Source: Sphingomonas alpina (GTDB lineage: Bacteria > Pseudomonadota > Alphaproteobacteria > Sphingomonadales > Sphingomonadaceae). Taken from it: 64,000 nt of DNA. This document shows, one piece after another, positions 25,197 to 33,489 of this stretch. The stretch lies in the NCBI RefSeq assembly GCF_014490665.1, contig NZ_CP061038.1, positions 3,844,001 through 3,908,000 on the forward strand, read 5' to 3'. The notes under the pieces were generated by a model, which searched no databases, was not told the DNA's origin, and saw only the letters and a list, made by a program, of their open reading frames with translations. The translations under genes and the position numbers were made by a program. The stretch's first letter is position 1. Each line of letters opens with the position of its first letter.

Positions 25197-27722
25197 ATGA
25201 CCCTTTTCCGCGCCCCGTTCATCTGGACGCCGCAGCAGCCGATTGCCGAGAACTGGCTGCTTGCCTCAAGGGACCTGCCGGCGCGGGACGACGGCAAGAA
25301 CCGCTGGTTCCTGTTCCGCACCGCGGTTGAGCTCGAGGCGGAGATGACCACGGCACCGACCAACATCACGGTCGATGGACGCTATATCCTGTATGTGAAC
25401 GGCGAAGAGCAAGGGCGAGGCCCGGTGCGGTGCAGCCCGCTCGCCCAGCGCTACGACACCCATGACATCGCATCCGCGCTGCGGCCGGGGCGGAATATCG
25501 TCGCGGTTCTGGTTCATACCTATGGCGTCGACACCGCCTTTTACGAAGGGGTTCGCGGATTGTGGCAGCCGGTGTTCGGTGACGGCGGGCTATGGGTCGA
25601 AGGCCCGGTCGTCGACACCCGCCAGCCATGGCGCTGTACACAATCGGCTGCCTGGCTTCAGGATGTGGCGCAGGCCAATCACAGCCTGGGATTCATCGAA
25701 GCGCTGGATGCCAATGAACTGCCGGCCGACTGGGCGGCGCTGGGCTTTGACGATTCCGCCTGGGATATCGCGCGCCCCCTGCTTGCCGGTGGAGGCGGCC
25801 CGGAATCGCTGTACCAGGGCATGACCGTCCGTCCGTTTCCCATCCTGTTGCCTCGAGGCATCCCCGCGCTCCGCGAATTCGCGACGCGCGCGCGGAGCGT
25901 CCGCTGGATCAAAGGGCAGCGGTCCCGGCCCGACCTGCCGTTGCACAAGCGGCTTTATGAAGAGCCGCTTGTGCCCGCGCCGCTCGACGCGGCGCGCAAC
26001 ATCGGGGAGCTTCTGGGCGATGGCGAGGCCTCGACCGCGATCCGCACCACGGACGGTATCGACACCGCCTTCACGCTCGATTTCGGTCGCATCTTCTCAG
26101 GCCATCCCTTCTTCGAGATCGAGGCGAAGGGCGGCGAAGTGATCGAGATCGCATGCGCCGAGCGACTGCCCGGGGAATGGTCAAGCGAGGTCGCCGAAGA
26201 CGCGCGGATCGAGCCCAGACCCTATATCGGCACCGACGCCCATCTCTGCCGCTATGTCGCCCGCCCCGGGCGTCAGCGTTTTCGGCGCTTCGAATGGTGC
26301 GCCGTCCGGTACATGCATGTCGTCGTGCGCAACGCCCCGGCCGGCCTGACCATCCGCCAACTGGGCGCGATCGAAACCCATTACCCGGTCGAGGAACGCG
26401 GCCGTTTCTCCTGTTCGGACCCGATCCTGACCAAATTATGGGCGGCCGGCGCCTATACGCTCAAGCAATGCATGCACGATGCCTGGGAGGATTGCCCGAG
26501 CCGCGAACAACGCCAATGGCTGGGCGATGTGACGGTCGAGAACCTCGCGGCGCACGCGGCATTCGGCAATTCGGCATCCGCGTTGACCGCCAAATACCTG
26601 ATCCAGGCGGCCGAGAGCCAGCGGCCGGATGGTTTGACCCAGATGTTCGCGCCCGGTGATCATGGCCATAATGCACGCCTGATCCCGGACTGGACGCTGC
26701 AATGGATTCTCTGCGCGGCGGATTACTGGCAGCTCACCGGCGACCTTGTGACGCTGGAGCAGATCTGGCCATCGATCCGCAAGGCGCTCGGCTGGTTCGA
26801 ACGAATTGCCGGGCCGCACGGACTGGTGGTCGATATGCCCTATTGGCACTTCATGGACTGGGCCGGGCTCGGCCGCGACCATCAGGCCCTGGCGCTCAAC
26901 GCACAACTGGCCGGTGCGTACCGCGCGGCGGCCACGATCAGCGGTGCGCTGGAGGATCAGCGGGTCGCCCGCATCTATCAGGGCCGCGCGCGGGCCATTT
27001 CGACCAGGCTCGATGCCGAGCATTGGGACCAGCGGCGCGGCGCATGGGTCGATATGGTCGACCCGCTCAGCGGCACACAGATCAAGCGGACATCGCAGCA
27101 TGGCATCGCCGCGCTCGCCTTATGGGGTGAGGCGGTGCCCGAGCGGATCGCACGCGCCTTCGACTGGGCGACCGACCCGGCTCGCGAAACCGTGACACCC
27201 GCGCCGCCGGTCGTTCCCCATGGGACCCCGCTCGACGAAGAACATGGGGTGGTCGTGGCCAACACCTTCTACAGCCATTTCGTCAACGAGGCGCTGGCCA
27301 GACATGGGCGGGGTGGGACCGCACTCGACAATATCAGACGGCGATTTGCGCCGATGATCGAGGCGGGCTCCTCCACTTTATGGGAGGCGAGCACGCCCTG
27401 GGCGAGCCTGTGCCACGGCTTCTCCGCCTCGCCGACGCACTTCCTTTCCCGGCATGTGCTGGGCGTGGCGCCGGCCGAGCCCGGCTTTGCCCGGGCACGC
27501 GTGATGCCCAATCTGTTCGATCTCGATTCCGCCGACGGCGTGGTGCCGGCAGGCGCGGAGGGGATTTCGGTCGCGCTGTGCCGTCAACCGGAGGGGTTCG
27601 GCGCGGTGATCCGTGCGGGGTCCATTCCCCTCGACGTGCGGCCACCGCGCGGGTTCAGGCTGCAGTCGCTCAACGATCGTGATGGCGCTACCCATGCGCT
27701 GTTTGCCAGGCTGACCAAATGA
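25197..27722 (+). CDS. alpha-L-rhamnosidase, GH78-like
   Basis: 841 residues without a signal peptide. N-terminal beta-sandwich modules (TNITVDGRYILYVNGEEQGRG) precede an (alpha/alpha)6 barrel of about 390-740. The barrel has the GH78 hallmark DCPSREQRQWLGD, with E437 as the likely general acid, and later HFMDWAGLGRD. A C-terminal beta domain contains ADGVVPAGAEGISVALCRQ. It removes terminal L-rhamnose from glycosides such as flavonoid rutinosides, by family precedent. The stop overlaps the following transporter's first possible ATG. The pairing with a sugar symporter suggests cytoplasmic hydrolysis of imported rhamnosides. Confidence 0.85.
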   Translation: MTLFRAPFIWTPQQPIAENWLLASRDLPARDDGKNRWFLFRTAVELEAEMTTAPTNITVDGRYILYVNGEEQGRGPVRCSPLAQRYDTHDIASALRPGRNIVAVLVHTYGVDTAFYEGVRGLWQPVFGDGGLWVEGPVVDTRQPWRCTQSAAWLQDVAQANHSLGFIEALDANELPADWAALGFDDSAWDIARPLLAGGGGPESLYQGMTVRPFPILLPRGIPALREFATRARSVRWIKGQRSRPDLPLHKRLYEEPLVPAPLDAARNIGELLGDGEASTAIRTTDGIDTAFTLDFGRIFSGHPFFEIEAKGGEVIEIACAERLPGEWSSEVAEDARIEPRPYIGTDAHLCRYVARPGRQRFRRFEWCAVRYMHVVVRNAPAGLTIRQLGAIETHYPVEERGRFSCSDPILTKLWAAGAYTLKQCMHDAWEDCPSREQRQWLGDVTVENLAAHAAFGNSASALTAKYLIQAAESQRPDGLTQMFAPGDHGHNARLIPDWTLQWILCAADYWQLTGDLVTLEQIWPSIRKALGWFERIAGPHGLVVDMPYWHFMDWAGLGRDHQALALNAQLAGAYRAAATISGALEDQRVARIYQGRARAISTRLDAEHWDQRRGAWVDMVDPLSGTQIKRTSQHGIAALALWGEAVPERIARAFDWATDPARETVTPAPPVVPHGTPLDEEHGVVVANTFYSHFVNEALARHGRGGTALDNIRRRFAPMIEAGSSTLWEASTPWASLCHGFSASPTHFLSRHVLGVAPAEPGFARARVMPNLFDLDSADGVVPAGAEGISVALCRQPEGFGAVIRAGSIPLDVRPPRGFRLQSLNDRDGATHALFARLTK

Positions 27723-27736
27723 CGCGGAGACACTGG

Positions 27737-29200
27737 ATGAACCCCATGGCCAGCCAAGCCCATGCAGCGGCGGCGCGCGCGCACCGCTTGCCGCTCAGGC
27801 AAAAGCTCGGTTTTGCCGCCGGTGGTCTGGTCGACGGCACGGCGCTGCACCCGCTCAACATCTTCCTGCTCTTCTATCTGACCAGCGTTGCGGGGATGGC
27901 CCCCGGCCTGGCCGGCGCGGCGATTGCAGCGGGCCTGGTCGTGGATGCCGTCGCCGACCCGCTCATCGGCTCGGTGTCGGATCATTGCCGGTCCAGGCTC
28001 GGCCGGCGGCTTCCCTTCATGCTCGGCTCGCTGCTGCCGATCGCGCTCAGCCTGATCTTGCTCTTCTCGCTGCCATCCTCGCTCGCCGGCGTTGGCCTGT
28101 TCGCCTGGGTTGCGTTCCTGTCGGTGGCGTTGCGCGTGTCCGTATCACTGTTCCTGCTGCCGGTGACCGCGCTCGGCGCCGAGCTCACCGACGATTATCG
28201 CGAGCGCTCCACACTGATGACGCTGCGCTGGTTCTTCTTCATGTCGGGCGGCATCGCCGGCCTGCTGCTCGGCTTCGGCCTGTTCTTTGCCGGGCCTCAA
28301 GGCCTGATGGCGCGCGGCCAGTACACGCCGTTCGCGATCGCGCTGTCGCTGATCATCATCGGCGGCGGGCTGGTGGCGTGCTGGACGGCGCTGACGACGC
28401 GGGGACGGGAGCATCCACCGACCGCCGAGGCGCATTCCGGCGCGGCTTTTTTCCGGGAACTCGCCGAGTGCCTGCGCAACCCGTCGTTCCGCATCGTGCT
28501 GACGACCAATATACTCTTCTTCGTCGGTTTCGGGGTCAACAGCGTGCTCGGGATCCACGCCAATACCCTGTTCTGGGGGCTGACCGGCGGACAGACCCAG
28601 GCCGTTACCATGGCGCTGTTCTTCGGCCTGTTCCTTGGCGCGCCGCTGGGCGGCCTGCTGCTCTCCCGGCTGGAGAAGCGCACCGTGCTGGCGCTGGGCA
28701 TTTCGGTGCTGCTGGCGTGCCAGTCCGCCCCGGTGCTGCTGCGGCTGGCCGGGCTGTTCCCGTTCGAGGGCGCCACGCTCGCGACCGCCCTGACATTGTT
28801 CGCGCTGATGATGGGCATGTTCATGGGCGCGGCCGGGATCGCGATGAACGCGATGGGACCGGACGTGGCCGACCAGCATGACGTATTGTTCGGCACCCGG
28901 CGCGAAGGCCTGTTCGCGGCGGGCAATGCCTTTGCCAACAAAGCCGCATCGGCGGGCGGAACGCTGGTCGCGGGCCTGCTGCTCGGTTTCATCGCCTTGC
29001 CGAAGGGCAGTCATTTGAGTGCGGGCGATGTGCCGGAGCGCAGCCTGCACCTGCTCGGCCTGGTCTATGGCCCCGGCGCCGCGCTGTTTTCGCTGCTGGC
29101 GGTGATCACGATCCTGCAATACCGCATCGACCGCGCGGCGCATGCCCGCAACATCGCCGTGCTGAACGACCGGCGACTGGCCCTGGACGCGGCGGCTTGA
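27737..29200 (+). CDS. glycoside-pentoside-hexuronide (GPH) family cation:sugar symporter
   Basis: 487 residues from ATG 27737, chosen because GGAG at 27726-27729 is 7 nt upstream; ATG 27719 overlaps the rhamnosidase stop. The first helix region (QKLGFAAGGLVDGTALHPLN) and the loop DAVADPLIGSVSDHCRSRLG, GRRLPFMLGS are characteristic of MelB/GPH carriers. About twelve membrane segments are visible. It should import a glycoside or released sugar with Na+ or H+ across the inner membrane. Same operon as the GH78-like enzyme. Confidence 0.9.
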   Translation: MNPMASQAHAAAARAHRLPLRQKLGFAAGGLVDGTALHPLNIFLLFYLTSVAGMAPGLAGAAIAAGLVVDAVADPLIGSVSDHCRSRLGRRLPFMLGSLLPIALSLILLFSLPSSLAGVGLFAWVAFLSVALRVSVSLFLLPVTALGAELTDDYRERSTLMTLRWFFFMSGGIAGLLLGFGLFFAGPQGLMARGQYTPFAIALSLIIIGGGLVACWTALTTRGREHPPTAEAHSGAAFFRELAECLRNPSFRIVLTTNILFFVGFGVNSVLGIHANTLFWGLTGGQTQAVTMALFFGLFLGAPLGGLLLSRLEKRTVLALGISVLLACQSAPVLLRLAGLFPFEGATLATALTLFALMMGMFMGAAGIAMNAMGPDVADQHDVLFGTRREGLFAAGNAFANKAASAGGTLVAGLLLGFIALPKGSHLSAGDVPERSLHLLGLVYGPGAALFSLLAVITILQYRIDRAAHARNIAVLNDRRLALDAAA

Positions 29201-29282
29201 TCGTCACAGGCGGATGATTGTTGCCGGTGCGGGTCCGGGCCCAATCGATGGTCGACCGGGGGCGGGTACGATGCGAGTCGCG

Positions 29283-29471
29283 CACCCCTGAATCGCGGTT
29301 TTCCGCTGTTCTTTGCAAATAAAAAACGCCACCCCTGTTATGTTGGATTTGGAGTGCGAATTTCCGGCCCATTTCCAGCGCCTTGAGCCCCCTTCACCCC
29401 TGTTCCGGATAACAGGGGTGGAACGCGCCGGAACAGGGGTGAGCCGACCGCTGTTCATGCCGAAACAGCGG
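29283..29471. repeat. cluster of CACCCCTGTT repeats in both orientations
   Basis: CACCCCTG (29283-29290), ACCCCTGTT (29331-29339), CACCCCTGTT (29395-29404), AACAGGGGTG (29411-29420) and GAACAGGGGTG (29431-29441). The third and fourth form a perfect 10-bp hairpin with a 6-nt loop. Nearby CCGCTGTT (29449-29456) and AACAGCGG (29464-29471) make a second, related hairpin. Possible roles are a terminator for the symporter operon, a protein-binding array or a mobile miniature element. Confidence 0.6.
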
Positions 29472-29650
29472 GTCCAAAGCGCGCAATTCTATCCAGTCAT
29501 GTCAAAGAGCGGGACGAAGCGCCGGCTGGCATTCCGTCCGCCGTTATGCTGGCATGAGCGGGGGCTGGGTTGAATCGATGCGGCCAGCATGCCATCCGGC
29601 GCTGATGTTGATCGACGCTAGGTCGTGGCTCATAAATCGGACTGACGGCT

Positions 29651-29694
29651 GACGCCTCATCTGCAGACGTTCGTGCGGATGGCCGCTAGGCGTC
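29651..29694 (+). ncRNA. stable long hairpin upstream of drt3a (possible structured leader RNA)
   Basis: GACGCCT (29651-29657) pairs with AGGCGTC (29688-29694). Inside it, CATCTGCA (29658-29665) pairs with TGCGGATG (29674-29681; one G-U) around an 8-nt loop, leaving a 6-nt 3' bulge (GCCGCT). Fifteen paired positions in 44 nt are well above background. It lies 257 nt before the drt3a start. It contains no AC repeat, so the RNA at 33160-33300 is the better template candidate. A leader or protein-binding role is possible. Transcription is not shown. Confidence 0.35.
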
Positions 29695-29950
29695 CCAACT
29701 CGGTTGTTCAGGCAATCCGCGAGCGATCCCGAGAGCAGCCGCCCGTTCAGGCGGTCCCTATGCTCAGCAAGGGAAGGTCTTCTTCCGGGGCAATCCCGAG
29801 GCCCCTAGTCTTGCTCTGAGAGCGCCAGTCGCAAAGGCGCCTCTTCTCCCGCTACGTATCGCGTTGGAAATCCCGCCCATTCCGATTGTCTTTTACTTGA
29901 TCCAGGCCCTGGTTCACGCAAAGACTTCAGTGGGAAGGGGCTGGGATCAA

Positions 29951-31231
29951 ATGTTCGAAAGCATTTTTTCGGTAAGACGCTTGCTGCGTCTCGTGCGATC
30001 AGGCGACAGCCGACGTTTCGGCCTAGAGCTGGAAGCCGATGGCGAGGCAATCATAGCGCAGATTGCCGCCGACGCAGCCTTGCGGCTGGTCCCGATGGCC
30101 GCATTCATCACCGCAAAGGTCAAGCGCAAAGACTGCGTTGCCTATAACGCCTACCCAGAGAATATCGTGCTTCGCGCGGTCGCAAACTACGTTTCGCGTC
30201 GGTTTCGCGTCGTAGCCACGAGCCGCGATCGTATCATACGTGGCGTAATCGAGGCGATGTTCGATCAGACGCCGATCTACGTGATCCGTCGCGACCTTGC
30301 CTCTTTCTATGAGACCGTGCCGCTTGAGCCGGTGAGAAACCGGCTGCTCTACGACACGGCCATTCCGCGGTCCGTGCGGCATTACCTGCGTGAGTTTTAC
30401 GAGCACCACTGTGGAGTGAACATTATCGGTCTTCCGCGAGGTGTGGGGCTAACTACCGTGCTGGTTGAGCTAGCGATGCAGCCGTTTGACGAGGCGATCC
30501 GTGCAATACCAGGCGTATATCGATACTTCCGCTACTCAGATGATATGCTCATTTTGACTTACAAGGATCCGGGAGAGGTAAAAGAGCGCGTTGACGCTGC
30601 TCTGAAGAAGCTACCAGGTATGGCTTTTAATAAGGCTAAATCCGATGAATATGCGTTCGCGGGAGACACTACCAGCCCGCCAGACCCGCTTCGCCCCTCG
30701 ACCGCCAATTTTGATTTCCTCGGCTATCGGTTCACCGCCGAGCAACGGATCAATCGAGATCGCCCACGCAAGATTTGGGTCTCGATTGCGGATAAGAAAA
30801 CTAGGCTGATGAAAACACGAGTATATCTATCACTCAAAACGTTTCTGAAGGATGGCGACGGCAATATGCTAATCGACCGTCTGCGCGTTTTGACCGGTAA
30901 CTATCGTATTAATCGTCGAGGCGTTAATTTTATTCGCAGATCCCGTTATATTTATGCGGGAATATACTATAACTATTGGCGGTGTGGTGAATACATCAAT
31001 GGGATTCACTGTCCTGCCGCACCCGAAAGTTTACGAGACGTTGATAGGTTCTTGCATGGACATATGAAGACGCACGGCGGAAAATTCAGAGTCGCCATAA
31101 GTGGGCTGCCGCTTCCTCAACGCCGAAGGCTCGACGGGTTATCGTTCGAACGAGGCTTCGAAGGTCGGCGGATGGTCCGGGTACCGTTTCAGCGCTTCTC
31201 CAAACTGAAAGCGATTTGGCGCAATGCCTGA
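29951..31231 (+). CDS. drt3a: reverse transcriptase, defence-associated DRT3 subunit a (UG3-like)
   Basis: 426 residues from ATG 29951 (AAGGGG and GGG upstream). A TTG at 29864 would add 29 residues with no ribosome site. The RT palm is visible: motif A IRRDLASFYETV with D115, motif B-like GLPRGVGLTTVLVELAM, and the catalytic YSDD at 195-198 (YFRYSDDMLILTY), then FDFLGYRF. It has no maturase, endonuclease or retron features. The stop overlaps by 8 nt a second, larger RT, the two-RT layout known for DRT type 3 antiphage systems. By my recollection of that literature, Drt3a copies an AC-rich template in an associated RNA. GC is below that of neighbours, suggesting acquisition. Assignment to DRT3a rests on architecture and motifs. 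Confidence 0.82.
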   Translation: MFESIFSVRRLLRLVRSGDSRRFGLELEADGEAIIAQIAADAALRLVPMAAFITAKVKRKDCVAYNAYPENIVLRAVANYVSRRFRVVATSRDRIIRGVIEAMFDQTPIYVIRRDLASFYETVPLEPVRNRLLYDTAIPRSVRHYLREFYEHHCGVNIIGLPRGVGLTTVLVELAMQPFDEAIRAIPGVYRYFRYSDDMLILTYKDPGEVKERVDAALKKLPGMAFNKAKSDEYAFAGDTTSPPDPLRPSTANFDFLGYRFTAEQRINRDRPRKIWVSIADKKTRLMKTRVYLSLKTFLKDGDGNMLIDRLRVLTGNYRINRRGVNFIRRSRYIYAGIYYNYWRCGEYINGIHCPAAPESLRDVDRFLHGHMKTHGGKFRVAISGLPLPQRRRLDGLSFERGFEGRRMVRVPFQRFSKLKAIWRNA

Positions 31232-33158
31232 GATACCAAAGGCGCTGCGCGTACGGAGCTTGCTGACCGATACCCTTCCGTATGAAGTGCCGGTCATCTT
31301 CTCGAATGATAAGCTTCACGCAGCGTTATCGGCCACTATGCCGCCGCAAATCGAGAGGCTTTGGAAAAAAATGCGGGAGGGGAAGAAAGCCTACACAATC
31401 CCCTACAATTACGAGATTGCAAAGGATGATAATCGCACGACCGTTCTGAGCGTGATTCATCCAAGAATTCAGGAAGAAATGGCCGAATTCTATGAGGCCC
31501 ACAATTCCAGCCTTCTTAGCCACTGCTCGAACGGACACATATCCCTCCGACGACCAGTAAGTCTTGCATCGCCCTACATATCTAGCGAAACAGTTGATGA
31601 AGAAGGTAAATTACGCCTAGGCGTCGCTCAACTTCTTGTAAATGAGAAGCAGCCAGATGTTTCTCACATTCCTTCGTATTTTGCATATGGAAGATATAAT
31701 CTACTAGGAAAGTTCATTGGCTCGCGCGAATTTATTAGACTTGAGGGTCGATATCTACGATATCGCACGCTGGATGTTTCTAAGTGTTTTTACAATATAT
31801 ACTCTCATACGATTAATTGGGCAGTCAAGGAGAAGATAGTAGCGAAAGAGTTCAAGTCAGCTTACACATTCGAGGCGCAATTTGACAAACTGATGCAACT
31901 CTCAAACTACAACGAAACTAACGGTATTGTTGTTGGCCCAGAATTTTCTCGTATTTTCGCCGAGATCATTCTTCAAAGAATTGACAATAATATTGTTGAG
32001 GACCTCAAGACTGAGGGACTACGGCTCAATGTTGATTACAACGTACATCGCTACGTAGATGACTATTTCGTGTTTTCTAATACAACCGATACCTTGGATA
32101 TCGTCGAAAACGAAATCCGGAAGCAGCTAGAGTTTTATAAACTCTACGTAAACGACAAGAAGGTTGATACGTTCGTTCGCCCTTTCGTCTCGAAGCTATC
32201 CCTCGCCCGACAGGAAGTTGGGTCGTTGCTGCGCAACATTCGGACAACTTTGCACGACTTGCGTAAGGCAGAGGAACCCGCAGAGGCGCGTCGGCATCAC
32301 CGGCACCTCAAGGCGTTGATGGCCGAAATCCGCCTCGTCGTTTCCAAGTACGAGATCGCCTTTGCTAACATCAGTGGCTGGGTCATGTCTCGCCTGAAAA
32401 GACTAAGCCGCGTCGCCATGCATTCCATGAAGGGCGAGCTTCCAGACGGAATGCACCCACTGATCGGTGATGTCGTCGTCACGATTTTGGAACAGGCCTT
32501 TTACGTCTGTGCGATCGATGTCCGCGTTCGGTCCACCTATTCAATAGCTCAATTCTGTCTTTCACTCCGAGAAGGTGCGCAACTCTTTTCGGAAGAGCAG
32601 CAAGATTTGATCTCGCATATCATAATGGACCAGTGCTTAGCGATCCTACGTTCGTTTCAAGCTCGGGAAGGAGAAAAGTTCGGCTACAAGGACTCGGTAG
32701 AAGTCTTTAATCTACTGATAGTGGGATCGCTGTTTGTTGGTGCCGAATTCCTTCGCTCCAGTGACATCCAAGATATTCTCAAGGCCTTTTATCAGAACGG
32801 ATCGATCTCTTACTTTGCGTTTATCACACTCAAATTTTGCTATCTGAAAGACCAGCTCCGGTTCGCCCCTGATTTGGCCGCGCTGAACGCTCTCGTCGAG
32901 ACGAGGATAACAAGCCCCGACGTTGATTTTTTACGGGATACCGAAGACTTTTTGCTTCTGAACGATTGGATATCGTCGCCCGATCTGACTCCCCAAACGA
33001 AGCGCGATGTCCTCAACAGGATTTTTGGTGCTGAGGTTTTTGGCCAAGCCGCGACGCAGGAACTTGAGAACTGGGCAGGTTTCGTGGATTGGTCGGGCCT
33101 AAGCGTCTATCACCTGCTGGCGAAAAAAGAGTTGCGACCGGTATATTCTTGGGGTTAG
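31224..33158 (+). CDS. drt3b: reverse transcriptase, defence-associated DRT3 subunit b (UG8-like)
   Basis: 644 residues, the size expected for Drt3b. Motif A is RTLDVSKCFYNIYSH with D184, then TNGIVVGPEFSRIFAEIIL, and the catalytic YVDD at 277-280 (HRYVDDYFVFSN). About 300 residues follow the palm with no recognised domain, mostly helical, including a charged coiled-coil-like stretch around 345-375. The 8-nt overlap with drt3a implies coupled translation. By recollection of published work, Drt3b makes the strand complementary to Drt3a's product. The first 350 codons are AT-rich (many AAT, ATT, AAA), unlike the host, a sign of transfer. It could be another two-RT abortive system, but DRT3 fits best. 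Confidence 0.82.
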   Translation: MPEIPKALRVRSLLTDTLPYEVPVIFSNDKLHAALSATMPPQIERLWKKMREGKKAYTIPYNYEIAKDDNRTTVLSVIHPRIQEEMAEFYEAHNSSLLSHCSNGHISLRRPVSLASPYISSETVDEEGKLRLGVAQLLVNEKQPDVSHIPSYFAYGRYNLLGKFIGSREFIRLEGRYLRYRTLDVSKCFYNIYSHTINWAVKEKIVAKEFKSAYTFEAQFDKLMQLSNYNETNGIVVGPEFSRIFAEIILQRIDNNIVEDLKTEGLRLNVDYNVHRYVDDYFVFSNTTDTLDIVENEIRKQLEFYKLYVNDKKVDTFVRPFVSKLSLARQEVGSLLRNIRTTLHDLRKAEEPAEARRHHRHLKALMAEIRLVVSKYEIAFANISGWVMSRLKRLSRVAMHSMKGELPDGMHPLIGDVVVTILEQAFYVCAIDVRVRSTYSIAQFCLSLREGAQLFSEEQQDLISHIIMDQCLAILRSFQAREGEKFGYKDSVEVFNLLIVGSLFVGAEFLRSSDIQDILKAFYQNGSISYFAFITLKFCYLKDQLRFAPDLAALNALVETRITSPDVDFLRDTEDFLLLNDWISSPDLTPQTKRDVLNRIFGAEVFGQAATQELENWAGFVDWSGLSVYHLLAKKELRPVYSWG

Positions 33159-33159
33159 C

Positions 33160-33300
33160 TGGCGGGGTCCGGTATTCTCGCCTGCATCGGTTTAGCTGAT
33201 GATAACGCGCGCGAGATTGGTGTCCTAGGATACCGTGGTTCCCCCGTGCGGGCCGCAAGGCACACACGTCGCGAGAATGCCGGCGCTTCCACCAATCGGC
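33160..33300 (+). ncRNA. candidate DRT3-associated ncRNA with CACACAC template tract
   Basis: It begins right after the drt3b stop. CCGGTATTCTCGC (33169-33181) pairs with GCGAGAATGCCGG (33271-33283), a 13-bp helix with a single U-G wobble, enclosing 89 nt. Inside are hairpins ATCGG/CTGAT (33186-33200), GGTGTC-CTAG-GATACC (33219-33234), CCC-GTGC-GGG (33243-33252), and GCC-GCAA-GGC (33252-33261), the last two sharing one base and the last with a GNRA loop. CACACAC (33261-33267) lies between this tetraloop hairpin and the closing helix. GATTGGTG (33215-33222) can also pair with CACCAATC (33290-33297), a possible pseudoknot. Boundaries are approximate. No promoter was identified, so processing from the RT transcript is possible. 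Confidence 0.65.
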
Positions 33301-33372
33301 CTGGGCACTCAGAACAACCACTTCCCACCTCTCCCGGACACCCTGCAGCAACGTCGCCCACAAGCCCCCAAC

Positions 33373-33489
33373 CTACCCGACCACACGCTCCCGCTCGGCA
33401 TTAACATGCCCGAACAACTCCATCAGATAGGCAACGCTCGCCTCCGTCTCGGCATCCAGCAGCGTGATGGCGAGCCCACGAAATATCTG
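33373..33489 (-). pseudogene. possible gene remnant in frame behind the TraB/GumN stop
   Basis: Directly after the TGA of the upstream gene (33490-33492) the same frame stays open for 38 codons with protein-like composition (GLAITLLDAETEASVAYLME, then LFGHVNAERERVVG and a TAG). It may be an eroded extension or the 3' end of a lost gene fused by deletion next to the defence locus. It could also be chance in GC-rich DNA. Confidence 0.25.

Larger units (their letters stand above)
29201..29950. other. 750-bp intergenic region upstream of the reverse-transcriptase system
   Basis: No convincing gene. It holds the CCCCTGTT repeat cluster (29283-29471), an 8-bp inverted repeat ATGCTGGC/GCCAGCAT (29546-29553 and 29583-29590), a long hairpin at 29651-29694, and smaller hairpins such as GGGGC/GCCCC near 29788-29810. 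This density of structure and the absence of coding potential suggest the left boundary of an acquired defence locus, possibly with a transcribed leader. Confidence 0.6.

Noticed and set aside
29283..29471. CRISPR-like array
   Set aside because: Repeats are short, in both orientations and irregularly spaced, with no cas genes.
29951..33158. Diversity-generating retroelement, retron or group II intron
   Set aside because: No template/variable repeat pair, no Avd, no msr/msd-like layout, no maturase or endonuclease domain. Two adjacent RTs fit DRT3 better.
33155..33363. Minus-strand ORFs covering the RNA candidate
   Set aside because: Basic, low-complexity translations without ribosome site or homology-like features. 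The region is better explained by RNA structure.
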